NCBI GenBank assembly: GCA_003991915.1
Contig: RQTK01000097.1
Coordinates: 488,057-552,056, forward strand
DNA from: Elysia chlorotica
Taxonomy: Eukaryota; Mollusca; Gastropoda; Plakobranchidae
Direction: 5' to 3'
Length of the DNA: 64,000 nucleotides
Part shown: piece after piece, positions 39,901 to 53,060 of the stretch
How positions within the stretch are numbered: the stretch's first letter is position 1
Layout: each line of letters starts with the position of its first letter
Notes under the pieces: generated by a model
What the model was told of the DNA's origin: nothing
Seen by the model: the letters and a program-made list of their open reading frames with translations, nothing else
Database searches by the model: none
Position numbers and translations under genes: made by a program

Positions 39901-41790
39901 TCGCGGGGGTGATAGCGCAACACAGAAATATTTCGCCTGCTCTTTCAGTTCTTGCCATCTGCGGTCTCCTATCTGTCTTTGGCTGGTGATAACCTTCTTG
40001 TACATAAATCAAGTTTATATCATCTATAGGTAATCAGGTGAAAAGATTCTGTGTTATTTTGAACTAAAGTGTTACAGAAAAGTTCTAAGAATACCATGGG
40101 TAGCACACAAGCGAAACTAAAAAATCGACGTAGCTAGCTTTTAAAAAGTTATTTTATAAAATCTAAGAAAGGAAACTAGGAGGATTGTGCGGGAGGTTGA
40201 CACAACGGACAAGCCAACAGTCATGACGATGACAATGGTTATGATGATGATAGGTAAACATAGCTAATCATCGGTAAAATTCGCCTCAAATGGATACATT
40301 ACCTCCCTGGGAAAGCTCAACGGCCTATATCCAGAGGGTTGATCGTGCTCTATGCTCAGTATTGTAGATCAAGGGTACTAAAGCCTAGGGCGCTCGTTGA
40401 GTCCAGCCTTGGTTTTTTGCCATTGTAAAAGGATGCGCAGCGAGGTGTTGTGGAAGTGGTTTTCTTCTCCTAAGTTAGAGCGAGACAACTTTGATGTGAG
40501 CCCCCACCCCAAGAAAAATAAAACCCGAAACAAACAAAAAATCAATATTTTTCTCTCCTAAGCTCTGCAAGGATAGTTCTTTACTCATTGTCCAACACTA
40601 TTGGACCCACTGAGCTCTCTAATCCTGGAGCTTTGTTCCTAGGTTACAGGTCAGCTCTGTGGGAACTTAAGATATTGTGTGATTAGAAGTAATTCAGCTT
40701 TCGTTCTTAATTATATTAACTGCGAACCACTCTTTCAATTTCATGCGTATTACTTAATATCCTTGTTTCATGAGAACCGTTTAAAACTTTATGATGTAAC
40801 AATCAATGAAAAGGGGAAAAATGGAATGATTTTTTTTTCAAGAATCACGAGTTGCCCGAGTGAAATGAGGAAACCTAGTTTGTGTAGTCGCACTAAAAAG
40901 CAATCATGACATCCATGCCGTCTTAGAAATATTGGAGCATTAAATATCCGCATGCGAAATGTTTGCTATCAGTTTACCAATTTTCATTATTATTAATATT
41001 CAACAGAAATAAGTTTCTACATTTCCCTCTTGTTATCGCTTTACACATTCGTATGAAAGGCTTCTCTTATCTTCATACATTTAAACATAAAACCCAGACT
41101 TTGGCGAGTAATTAGTCTACTTTAATGTAATGATGTTTTAAAACCCCAAGAAATAATATGTCTTTAAGTTGAGAGACCAGTTAACTTCTCTTTGTTAATT
41201 TCCTGAAAATGGTTTCCTTTCTGACTTTGCTTTTTTTTTCTACTTCCTTCGAACATCATTTTTTTTTCTCTCTTTCTCAGCCGCATAGAATATTTTTTTT
41301 TTGGTTTGCGCTCTTCTTTTCAGACTCCTATTCATTATTTGTTACTCTCCTTGCGCCACGTTTAATTAACTATCATCATGCTAAAATAACCCGAAGAATT
41401 AAAAAACACCAACACTGTATTAACTGTAATTTAAAAGTACTGCTACCAGCTAACTATAAATCACATATATGTTGCTAGAATTTTCGAACGCAAAGCACGA
41501 ACTGAAAGTTACGTAAAGTTCACACTTTCGTTTATCTAATTTTTTTTATTAATGTATCATCATAAACCGTCCCTCCACTCACATCTCTCTATCTATAAAA
41601 CACAACGCAATTTATTCTTGCTGTAAATTGTTACACCTGCATCGATTGGGCTGTATGTCAACGCCTGGCATATCAAACATCCTCTCTCCTTCACGCAAAT
41701 GCCGAGTTAAACTCGACTCCTGTTCTGCGCCTGTCGAGCTTTACGACAGACCCAGCGCTCTGGAACAACAGCAGAGAGAACTGCCAACCT

Positions 41791-42113
41791 ACACAGATAT
41801 CATAGAGCACAATCAGAGACTCTACATCAACTGTCTTTGCTACAGTTAAAAATACACAGATATCATAGAGCACAATCAGAGCACAATCAGAGACTCTACA
41901 TCGACTGTCTTTGCTACAGTTAAAAACACACAGATATCATAAAGCACAATCAGAGATTCTACATCAACTGTCTTTGCTACAGTTAAAAATACACAGATAT
42001 CATAAAGCACAATCAGAGATTCTACATCGACTGTCTTTGCTACAGTTAAAAATACACAGATATCATAGAGCACAATCAGAGACTCTACATCGACTGTCTT
42101 TGCTACAGTTAAA
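41791..42113. repeat. 63 bp minisatellite, five units
   Basis: Units start ACACAGATATCAT(A)GAGCAC and end TTGCTACAGTTAAAAAT. Units begin at 41791, 41854, 41928, 41991 and 42054. The second carries an 11-base internal duplication (ACAATCAGAGC). Units differ at a few sites (CATCAACT or CATCGACT; ATAGAG or ATAAAG). The 63-base period keeps frames open on both strands with 21-residue periodicity; I do not consider these genes. Confidence 0.95.
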
Positions 42114-42298
42114 GCCAGAACATGAACGTAAGACAATGTGTACAGACGCGTTGATTTGGCATAGGGTTGTCAGCTCTTCAACTGGCATCGATCATCACCT
42201 TCTCCCTAGCCCAGGCCCTTTGTCTATTATACCCAGCCAGACAGGAAGCTACTGATCTCGTTACTGGCATTAAGTATATTTGTCAAATTGTAATATTA

Positions 42299-42367
<69 letters not shown>

Positions 42368-42400
42368 GTGGTATGATGATGACGATGATGATGATGTGGT

Positions 42401-42437
<37 letters not shown>
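42299..42437. repeat. (ATG)n microsatellite
   Basis: About 22 uninterrupted units to 42366, then a second array at about 42403-42437. It yields poly-Met, poly-Asp and poly-His frames. Confidence 0.97.
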
Positions 42438-42438
<1 letters not shown>

Positions 42439-43049
42439 AATGATGATGAGGATTATAATGATGATTATGATGATGATTGTGCCAATTTAATACATGGACT
42501 TTAATTACAGTTTCATTAATGTATGCAATGTTTCGGAAATTCACCAAATACAAGTGTTTTAGATGGCTTTTATAAAAATTCTACGAACCCAACTTGACTA
42601 TCTATTTCATGCAATGCCGTCTTGGTGATAAGAAAATTTCACAGGTCTATGTTTATTTTGGAAATTACTGACAGAGAATAAGCTTTTTCTATGTCATCCC
42701 CAATAGCTCAAATAATTTCTAAATGATCTTGCGCAATTATGTTTCCCTGACATTCTGATCGTGTGTTATAGATACAAGGTAAAGGTAGAATGTAAAGAGA
42801 AAGACACAAGGAGACCAGAGGAGGAGTGAGTTTAAGATATGCAAATGTGATATTTGTGAAGCCATCAGGTAAAATGTGTGGCATTTAGGGGGAAATCGGA
42901 ACTCACTTGTAATTACCTTTTGTTTCTCCTTTCAAACGTAGAAGTAGAACTACGTTTTCAAGTCACCCACTTCTTTTCTAACTAGCTCACCCGTCTGAAA
43001 ATAATGTTACATAATTATCTCGTTTATATTCCTACAATAATAATTTTTT

Positions 43050-43105
43050 TTTATTGAGCGCTTTTCCTTCACAGAGCTCAAAGCGCATAACAACATTTTA
43101 AGCAT
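43050..43105. repeat. Possible dispersed-repeat end with AGCGC/GCGCT hairpin
   Basis: TATTGAGCGCTTTTCC and GAGCTCAAAGCGCATAA form a short inverted pair (GAGCGCTTT / AAAGCGC) after an AT-rich stretch. Similar 'gagcgctttt...caaagcgc' sequences are common in invertebrate repeats. Only one copy is seen here. Confidence 0.3.
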
Positions 43106-44698
43106 AATCACAAAAGTGTTTGATAGAAACATTTACATACACAACTCCCTAAAATGAATTTTTTTTTTAAATGCATAGAAGTATAGTAAAAGGCTCTCAA
43201 ATTTATACACAAATAATTGTTATAAATAAATGTTATTAAAACCGAAGAAACAAAGATATTTTAAACACTTTAAACACACAATAAGAAAGAGGGCCCTAAA
43301 CTTAATGTATGCATACAAGGTATGAGCTTTATCATTCATCTATTTCATGTAAACCTGTTTTCTCCTGACTTTTTTAAAATAAAAGCGTAGGGATGAAGTT
43401 TTAAGTTCTTTTGGAATTTTTTTGAAATTATTATTATACTAAGCTGTCCTTAGGCATTCGGATAATGAACTAGGGAGTTTTAGTTGAACCCAAAATAAAA
43501 TATTCTTTAAAACCTTGTCAACATTTTTTTCGTTCATTATGAAACAGGCACGTCAAATGGGATGAAAATCAATTGTATTGTTTGTCTTCTCGGCGTCCCA
43601 TAGTTTGTCAAGATTCTTGGCAGGAGACAAACACAAAGCTAGTAGCGTCTGTTTGGGCTATCGATATCTCTGCAGGGTTTTCCACAGTTCACAGTTGTCA
43701 CAGCTGTAAAACGTCAGAGTTTGTTATCTGCGGTTGGCAAATAGATAGCAACTAACCCTCACAGCACATTCAATGGGAAGAATGTTGAATCTAGTTGTAT
43801 TTTTGCGCTAGGAAAGCATGTTATGGCGTAAAGTTTTAGAGAATGGTGAAAAAAACACCAGCTACAAATATTTTAAAATCGTAAATAAAACACGTGATTT
43901 GAATGAAAATAAAGTAAAAGTATAATGGGAACAGACTAATATGTCCAGAGCACCTTCCGAACAGTTTTTCATTACTGCTACATGTTTTATACCTCATAAA
44001 TACCTGGAAAATAATAATGCTTCAATTCAAGACTGTCTTCTATGTTATCTCGTATCCATATCAAGATTTAAAGTCTCTGGTAAAAAGATACTGAATATCT
44101 TTGAAGTTTTCAAATCTCTTCTATTGCACATTTCTGGTTTATGCGCTGGTTTACTAGTATTGTTTATCGTGAAAGTCTATGATGCTTTCAGGTTTACAGG
44201 GGCACACGAAACTATTTTGTAGAAAGGGACAAGATTTTACAAAATTACCACTAACTCATGCTGCAGCGTTAATATGTTTCTAAGAGAGGTTTTTATCTTT
44301 TAAAATAAATTATGCTGTTTACACAAATTACAATAAAACTTTTTTGACTGAAGATTATTGTTTCGTGTAGGACAGTGTTGCCAAAGATTCTGTCTACGCC
44401 TCGAATTGCTTTATTGAAACAAGCCTCAACTCAAACCTTAAGATGGGCTTTCTTTAGGCATGGACGTAGTTGTGACCTTTTCGTCCATTAAAGTGGATGA
44501 AAAGATGAGTACTGTTTCTGTTCTGATCAATCAAACAGACAGACAAAAAGAATACTGTGAATATCTAATAAAATCTTCCGAAAATTAAACTCCTTCTTTT
44601 GCTTTTAAATGAACATATTATTGTTTTCTTGCCCCACCCAATGACTTTATTTAATCTCATAAAATTTGAGATAAATAATAAACCTGTAGCACGTTTTA

Positions 44699-45465
44699 TA
44701 GCTTGTCTTGTAATATCAGTGGCAATTTTAAAATTGTTCTATAGCTAGTCTTATAATCTCATTGGCAAGTCTGAAACCGTTTCATAGCCAGTTTTGTAAT
44801 GTCAGTGGCAAGTCTAAAATCGTTATATAGCTAGTCGTGTAATCTCAGTGGCAAGTCTAAACTCGTTTTACAGCTAGTCTTGTAATCTCAGTGGCAAGTC
44901 TAAAATCGTTTTATAGCTAGTCTTGTAATCTCAGTGGCAAGTCTAAAATCGTTTTATAGCTAGTTGTGTAATCTCAGTGGCAAGTCTAAAATCTTGTAAT
45001 CTCTGTGGCAAGTCTAAAATCGTTTTATAGCTAGTCTTGTAATCTCAGTGGCAAGTCTAAAATCGTTATATAGCTAGTTGTGTAATCTCAGTGGCAAGTC
45101 TAAAATCGTTTTATAGCTAGTCTTGTAATCTCAGTGGCAAGTCTAAAATCGTTTTATAGCTAGTTGTGTAATCTCAGTGGCAAGTCTAAAATCGTTTCAT
45201 CGCTAGTCTTGTAATCTCTGTGGCAAACTCTAAAATCGTTTTATAGCGAGTCTTGTAGTCTCAGTGGCAAGTCTAAAATCGTTTTATAGCTAGTCTTGTA
45301 ATCTCAGTGGCAAGTCTAAAATCGTTTTTAGCTAGTCTTGTAATCTCTGTGGCAAGTCTAAAATCGTTTTATAGCGAGTCTTGTAATCTCAGTGGCAAGT
45401 CTAAAATCGTTTTATAGCTAGTCTTGTAATCTCAGTGGCAAGTCTAAAATCGTTTTATAGCTAGG
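44699..45465. repeat. 43 bp minisatellite, about 17-18 units
   Basis: Unit starts TAGTCTTGTAATCTCAGTGG, continues CAAGTCTAAAATCG and ends TTTTATAGC. The first units (44699-44830) are the most diverged. Variant units (TAGTTGTGTAATC; ATCTCTGTGG; TAGCGAGTC) recur in order, and one unit near 44990 is shortened. Edge divergence with internal homogeneity is typical of arrays kept alike by unequal exchange. No spacer diversity, so it is not CRISPR. Confidence 0.96.
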
Positions 45466-45728
45466 AAGATAATTTACGTCATTCAGAAGAAGGCTTTTGA
45501 AGCCGCGTGGTTTTAAAGGTCAATCGATGAAAGAGCGGCTGTACAAAGTACGTTTTTCCTCCTTTCTTCAAGATTATATTTTTATTATCCGTGTCTGAAA
45601 TTAAAAATATAAGCAACACATGACATTTCATTCTATTTGAGTTAGATGATATTTTAACGTTTTCCCACAGTCATTATGACATTACACATTTCCATTTGAG
45701 GGGAGGATGCATAAATTTTTGTCTCTTC

Positions 45729-45836
<108 letters not shown>

Positions 45837-46889
45837 ACTCACACACATACTCACTTACACATTTTTGCTGCAATAATAATACGCCTTCCCTCAAAAATGA
45901 AATTGCATACATAAAAATGGTCAGTTCCAGAACTATTGAAAGAAAAATTCTGTAAAAAAAAATCCCATAATGACCGTACTGGAAAGCCAGCCTGACCCCG
46001 ACATAATAGACTTTTTTGTTTAGATCCGAACAAATCTAGAAACTTTAGGATCCAATACTGTAGTGAATAATATTTTTCTGAGAAGAAAATCCTAAAACCA
46101 AATATACGTCCTCATGGGGAACAAATTATGTTCTAGACCTTGTTTTACAAAAGAAAAAGGCGACAGTGCCCACACCGAGGAAAAACTTTAAAACGAATGT
46201 TTCCTAAAAGCGAAACGAAAGAAAACGAGAATTAATATTGGCCTTGCAACCCTTAGTGAAAAGTTAATCTGTTATAAGTAACGATTTATCAAATTCTCTA
46301 TGAAACGTATCATTGCGGAATCTTCTCGATATGATAAATAACGTTCATTCTTATGCCTCAGTTAAAAATGAAATTAAAAAAACGTCACGATGCTCTAATC
46401 GACCGCGCATACTTCATAGGTTCATGTTTCCTGTTGTCTTCTTATCTCACTGTATAACGTTATATTGCCCTCGGGCAAAACGTTAAGCATTTAATTTTTT
46501 TTACAACGCCGAACCTATTCTTGATTCCATGATTGGAACATTCTAAAAAAAATTAGTGAGTTCGTTATCATTGTATTATATTGGACGCAATTGTGAGGAG
46601 GTATTTAAAGTTGGGAGGCAAACTTGTGGAATGAAGATATGGTGATGTTGAATATTTAAAAGTTTATTATTATCTAAAAGTTAAAACAAAAAATCACCTG
46701 CTATCCTAACAACTATCATTAAATGTGATTTCCACTTCACAATAATTATGTTTAAACTCGGCCTCTGTCAAAGATAAATTGTATTCTCTCATCCGCCTCT
46801 TAGCTATCCCCTTTCTCTTTCTCTCTCTTGCTACGAAGCGATTCCGTTTCATTTACACAAGTAGACAGAGGAAAATGAAGCCCTTTGAG

Positions 46890-47090
46890 AGAGTGTGTGT
46901 CTCGGAAGGCTAAACACGAAGGAAGGCGACTTTCGCGCTCTTTGGTCCGGCCTGATTAGCCTCAGCCCACTTCACGCCAAGCCCAGAAAGATGCTGCGAT
47001 TAAACCTTATCCAAATCAACTGGAAGTCCAGAGTTCTCTCACACGCAATTCGATTTCTGGCCTTTCACATCAGCCTTGAGAGATGAGCAG
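46890..47090. other. GC-richer island in the intron, unknown
   Basis: Contains CGCTCTTTGGTCCGGCCTGA followed by TTAGCC and an open 63-codon plus frame of no recognised family. It lies about 1.5 kb before coding exon 2. Regulatory element and decayed repeat are both possible. Confidence 0.3.
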
Positions 47091-48559
47091 TCTTTGGTTA
47101 AACTTTGTTTTAAGTTTGCTCACTGTGGGCCAAGTTTCGTAAGAGTCTTCGTGGCATCTCACGTGCTTGTTTTACACTCCATAATGCTTGAGAGCCGTTG
47201 CTAAGAGATTGGTTCTTCATTTCCCATAGTATTATTAGAGAATAGAGTGTAGACAAGAGAGGCAAGAAGAAAAGAGCTCAAAATTAAACCATTGTCAAAA
47301 ACAATTTGTTAAAAATACCTTGTCTGCGCAAGACAGTAGTCAGGCAACAATAATTATCCCAATTCATATAATGATAAGGTATTTTTTCAATGTTAATTCA
47401 CGTTGTCGGGTATTTTACAAAGTTTCATTTTCCCCACACTCTATCCATTTTTTTCTTATCCACTCCAGTTTTTTTCTGCTACTTAACTTTTCCCCTCTTA
47501 TGCAGCGTACTTAATAATAACTTCTCTGACCCTTTTTCTTTAAAAATGTAATGCAATACTGACCGATTTTTAAACTGTTACCATCGATTCATTACCATCT
47601 GCTGGAGTGGAAAAAATATTCCCTAGATTTGAAGAGGACGAAGTGTGGAGATGGGATATGGTTTTGGCGCCAAGTGGGCCTTTCTGAGGAGAACAGTCGC
47701 GATGGTCCTCAGGCTCTGATAAGGGTTAATGTGCCGGGAAACGATTACACGAAGCAGTCTGAATTCCATCTTAATAATTGTAAGGACTTTCTGGAGATGA
47801 AGAGAACGGCATTCTTAGGTTGGATGTTGAGATTCAACATCTCAACAAACACAATTTTTATGTGCGCTAGAATGGTATTTACATAAACCAAGTAAATACT
47901 GTGGTTTATTCTGTCTATCACCAGAGCTTTTGGGAGACCAGAATATTAATTTAATATTAAAGTAATTTTGGAATTTCCTTTGTTTGTTTCTGTATTTTAC
48001 ATGAGCAACAGTTTTAAACTCGGATGTAAAAAGGTCGTGTGTCAATTTTAGACTGTTGACTTGTGTAAACCGGCAAGGAATCTTGGTCGATAAATCCATA
48101 TCAAGTTTTTGTTTTTAAATCTGTGTTATGTTGCTCTTTTTCCCAAATGACTGTACTTTCTTTTGTCCATACATCAGTTGCAAGGTTTGTAAAAATATCA
48201 AATTAATACTTGTTTTACGGTTCTGATTATTTTTTTCAAGCCTGTAGTAGTAGTTTTCAGTGCTTTTTGAAGTAAAGAGAAATATTTATAAAAATATCAT
48301 TTCTTTTGGTGGAACAATACATCTGAGTCGAGTTTTATCCAAAAGTTCGTATTTTTCATTTACTTTTTATTTTTGGCTGTTCTATTTATTTCTCACTCGA
48401 ATATTAGTATGCCTTTCATCTGTTTTGGTTAAGTGTGTGCTAATCTTAGGTGAACTTTATGGCTCCAGAAATACTTGAATCCCATATAGAAACACCTGTC
48501 GTGTGAGCCACCGACAAGCTCTCTAGGTTAACTCACCTTCTTCTTTCTGTCCCTGGCAG

Positions 48560-48645
48560 GTAACGGCTACATCGAGGGCTCGGAGCTGGACCAGTTTCTG
48601 TACGAACTGGTCACCAGCGTCAACACGCAGGACGTGGGCCCAGAG
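48560..48645 (+). CDS. Cbp53E: Calbindin-32/calretinin-like protein, coding exon 2
   Basis: 86 bases, phase 1 in and 0 out, encoding the rest of EF-hand 1. Joined to exon 1, the calcium loop reads DSDGNGYIEGSE, a complete canonical 12-residue loop with acidic or polar ligands at positions 1, 3, 5, 9 and 12 and Gly at 6. The exiting helix LDQFLYELVTS follows, then the linker VNTQDVGPE. The acceptor is TCCCTGGCAG and the donor is GAG|GTGAGC. The loop and linker are close to those of arthropod Cbp53E and vertebrate calretinin (GNGYIEG is shared). All coordinating positions are intact, so this site should bind calcium. Codons are GC-rich compared with the surrounding intron. Confidence 0.95.
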
Positions 48646-48679
48646 GTGAGCGCTGGGAAGGCAAAGCTGTTGCGTTGAG

Positions 48680-49140
48680 TTGTTTGTTTAACGTCAAACG
48701 TTAGCACTATGTAGACGGTTGCATTTTCAAATTGGATGTAGGGCTCATTAATTTGTGAAAAAAGATCATCACTAGTGTTCCAAGTACCCAGTCTCAATCT
48801 TATTTTAGATTTTAAATTTAATGTACACAAGTTTTACAACTTATTACAAAAGAGAGGTCCTTCTGCGGAAAAAAAATTAGGGTAACATCCCTTTAATATC
48901 AAAAGGCTATAAGTATCTGTGGACGGATCTCATAAATAATGTCTAACGATTTTAAGTGTTACCCTACAAATACCAAGCGGGGATGCCAAGACTCATGTTT
49001 AAGTCGGTCACATTATACTGACACCGATCGAACCAGAAGGGGACGAAATGCATTTGTAAGGGATCGTGGGTTAAACCATAGACCTTAGATTAGAAGACCA
49101 ACGCTCTCACAGTTGAACCAGTTCTTCCCCCCCCCCCACC
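48680..49140 (-). repeat. SINE family 2, diverged copy (possibly two fragments)
   Basis: TTGTTTAACGTCAAACGTTA near 48687 resembles the left end of the family (GGTTGCTTAACGTCCAACGT at 60898). The minus-strand head at about 49068-49121 has a B-box GGTTTAACCC and an A-box-like TGGTTCAACTGTGAGAGCG. Intervening DNA includes GCGGGGATGCCAAGACT and ACTGACACCGATCGAACCAG. A C-rich run follows at 49127. Ends are approximate. Confidence 0.55.
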
Positions 49141-49924
49141 CCCCTCCCCTAAACCCCGTTGCGGGAGGGGCAAATGGTTGATGTGTTCACTAGAGCAGAA
49201 CTCTCCAAATTTGTGTCTGAATATTACACATTAGGATATGGTTTCAATCCAACATGGGTTGTGCATCTTAGTTGGTAACCATAAGCTGTGCTTAGGTTTT
49301 AGTTAGCTCAGCCCACAAAATAATAATACGTCCGGAGTCAAGCAATGCTAAACGGAGCGACAATTCGAGCATTTAGTCCACAAAACATAATTGGTTTTAA
49401 TACTGTAATATATTTGTAAAAAATGTGCGCTATATTTACCTTATATAGCTATGGCTTAAGATAAATGTTTCTGAAAATATGTTATTTAAAAGAATTCTTC
49501 ATTTTTATTCTGCATGGTGAGAATCGCACTCTAGTGGTCAAAAATGTAAATGAACCGGAAACAAACGTGTTGGTTTTAAATACATAGAGGGAAAAGGGAC
49601 AGAGTTTTTCCGCTAAGAACTAAGGGTTTCCTAGATTCTGTAAGTACCAGATCAGTCGTTGTGCCTTCCGAAATGAGATTCATAGAGCGACTTTTTTCCT
49701 TTGGTCGTCGACTCAACGAAGCGTTATGGTGCGACAAAACCTTGTTAAGAAGCTGATGGGAGAGGAACGCTCGAGCGAAAAACGCGATAAGTTGTAAGTC
49801 GTGTGATTACAGAAAGGAAAGTCGAACGCTCTTGGAAAGAAGAACTAGAGAGAGGAAATTGTTTTGGAGAAAGAGAGAAACATAGAGAGAGAATGGGGGA
49901 GGGAGAGAGAGAGATGAAGAGAGC

Positions 49925-50185
49925 GAACGAGTTGAGTTTAGTTTGAGTTAATTTTAATGTCTTACATCAGGACTATGTAGGCTATTTTGAGGACGGGCCC
50001 CAAGGCTGACATCTGACAATTTTATGAGACACGAGACAGGGCGGGGATACCATAACTACTGTCTCAGCCGATCATATTAATCTGACACCAACCCATACAT
50101 CTGAGGGCGAAATCGCCAGGGCTCGAATCACGGACCTCCTGCGTCGGAAGACGATGTTGTACCCTGAGGCTAATGCGCCCCCCGA
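49925..50185 (-). repeat. SINE family 2 copy
   Basis: The minus-strand head has B-box GTGATTCGAGCCC (about 50119-50131) and an A-box-like TTAGCCTCAGGGTACAA (about 50158-50174). The body includes GAGACAGGGCGGGGATACC and CTGACACCAACCC on the plus strand, shared with the other family 2 copies. It lies antisense to the calbindin gene. Confidence 0.65.
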
Positions 50186-50193
50186 GCGAGGGA

Positions 50194-50271
50194 GTAAAGA
50201 AAGAGAGAAAGAGAGAGAGAGAGGGATAGGGCGATGGAGAAATAGAACGAGAGAGAGAGAGAGAGAGAGAG
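50194..50271. repeat. Interrupted (GA)n tract
   Basis: GA-rich, with a core at about 50251-50271. Confidence 0.92.
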
Positions 50272-50915
50272 TATGAGTGTACACAGAGAACAAACATAAG
50301 AGATTTAGAGTAATGAGAATCATAGATAGTGATGGGAACTGCTTTAAACGCGTGCCATTTTCGTCATTTCTCTTGTAGACACGTCCCAAGTGAATCTGAA
50401 TAACTAAAATTTTCACGTTTGAAACACACAAAAAAGCAAGCAATAAAAAACATCAAATAAATCGGTATTGGGCGAGCTGTGTAAAGGCATTTAAGATACC
50501 AAAGCAGCTTATACATGTAATAATAAAAATAAAAGTAATGAAATGGTCGCGTCCTTTTTCTCTCACAAACTATTCATTTTTTTACAGACATACAGGTCCT
50601 AAATGGATTGGGAAATTACTAGACATGTTATTATGGTAAAGTCTGCGAATTACGCCTTACCTGTCTGTTAAGTTTTGTAATACGTTATGGCATTCAATCA
50701 TTTTTATCGCTTAAGTCTTCTGTCTCTTGATTGCTGATCTTTTTTTCTATCTTCATTACTTAAAATATAGCTTGACCTTTTAAAGGTAAACAAAATTTTT
50801 TTTTCGTTTGTTCTTATTTACAATGCAAAACAGTAACGCAGATACCAAGTAAGTTAAGAGTAAAGGCTAAATTTTATTATCTAAATGCCGTAAAAAAATA
50901 AAAACTTGGGTATTT

Positions 50916-50931
50916 GGGGGGGGGGGGGGGG
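50916..50931. repeat. G16 homopolymer
   Basis: Sixteen consecutive G, one of the few long G runs in the window; a likely site of sequencing or length uncertainty. Confidence 0.9.
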
Positions 50932-51934
50932 ATGTTTATACAGCGTCACTGTGAAGGAAGCAAGAAAAAAGAGAATTTCAAAACAAACTTATGACCCTGG
51001 CTTGGTCTCACCTCATTACTTGAGTTCGGTTGCAGATCATTTGCAAGACAACCAGCGCTGATGAACTATTATACTGTTAATTTATTCTGTTTCTACCAAT
51101 GTTCCATTCGTTTTGCAACTAATAAGGAACGCTTATTCGATTTGTTTGTTCAGTCCTATGCAAGAGAAAAATCGTTGCTTTTTTCAGTTATAAAGAAAAT
51201 ATTCCTCTTTCGCCATATCCATACCCTCAAACTTTCCCTCTCTTTCAACTCTTCTTTACTGTCTTTTTTCTCTTATTCTGCTCGCCTGCATATTTTTTTT
51301 TATCTCTTCTGTCTTTCTTATTTAATGTTCAATACGTAGCCTTTTTTTCGTGAAAAAAAATTAATGCTGATTGCTTGAAATAAAGCTACGCTCCCAATTG
51401 TAAGGATTCATACCTCTAAAAGGTTCTTTGAATCAATTCTAATGATCGAATAAATCAGAAGCAGCAATGATGTAAAAGAGTGTAGGCTGTTGTGGTAAAA
51501 TGTCTGTCTAGTTAAAAATTTATCTGAGTTTTCAAGAGAATTTCTGGGACGTGGGCACCAGTTGAACTTCGAATACAGGACCTTCTGCACATCAATCTTT
51601 AGCACTGCCGACTGAATAATGTGACTCATATCGATTGATATTGTGCTGTAAAATATGATGATTTTATAGGTTATAAAAGATAGACGAACTATAATTTTTT
51701 AGAGTAGTTGTCCTTTAAAACAACTCGCAATTCATTGTTGTAAACTATTTTCAATGTAAAATGACATAGTCGAACCTTTTTTGTTACAGCTTTCGATGCC
51801 TCAGATATTTTATCTTAATTAAGCCTGAGCTATCACCTCTATAGAGTTGGCAATATTCAGAAGTAAAAGAATTATATGGTTTTAAACATCCACATGCTAA
51901 GATATCAGAGAAAAAATGAGGATGAGGGGGAACC

Positions 51935-52040
<106 letters not shown>

Positions 52041-52871
52041 GTGTGGACATGTTGCATAAGTGAATCGCGTGCTATGCTCTAACACAGTAATATTATATTG
52101 TCGATCAAGCGACGTCCTTGGTAACGGAGCCAAACTGATCGTGTCAAAGTATTATTTCCCTTTTTTTTTTTTAAATGACATGATCAACGCACTTTCGCAA
52201 CTACCTTTAAAAGCATAATTATGTTTAGATAGCTGTATTACGCATTCTTAAGCATTCATGCGCATCAATAATCCTTAGAGGAAATCCATTATAATCATTA
52301 AACTCAAAACAGTCCTGATACCCAGTGAAAATCGTTATCAAAGAAAATTTTGGTTCGATTGAGTGCATTGAAATAGACAACAACCGACCATGAAACAAAA
52401 GGTGTATTGCAAGATAACAAAATAAGTAATAACGCCTATGACAAATAGAGGCAAGATGAAACAAGCAAGATAGCTAGAAATGGAAATTAGGCGAATGGCA
52501 CAATGGGAACTCCGGTTTGTGCACATTGAAGAGATCGTGTCTCCACAAGGTTCGTAACTCATAGACTAAACGTCCTGCACAGCCTTGCCATTATAGTAAT
52601 GATTTTAGTTTCATTGTACCCTGAAGGAGCTTTGAGCAAACCAGTGATGATATATTCTGTATGATCTGTGTACTATTTGAAGGTAATGTTTGTCGAGCAA
52701 ATAAAGAATATCTTCGACTTTAAAAACCACAATGACAAACGTTGAGGTGCTTTTTAGTTCTAATTTATCGATTACTAAGATTTCTGCAGTAGGAATGAAA
52801 AGGAGAAAACAACTAGAAGCGATAGAGAAGAAGAGAATACATAAATGCCTAGGCGACTAAATATAAAAACT

Positions 52872-53060
<189 letters not shown>

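Noticed and set aside
42280..42553. Poly-Asp, poly-Met and poly-His frames
   Set aside because: Products of the (ATG)n microsatellite.
44699..45465. CRISPR-like regular array
   Set aside because: Units are directly contiguous with no unique spacers and the host is eukaryotic; it is a minisatellite.
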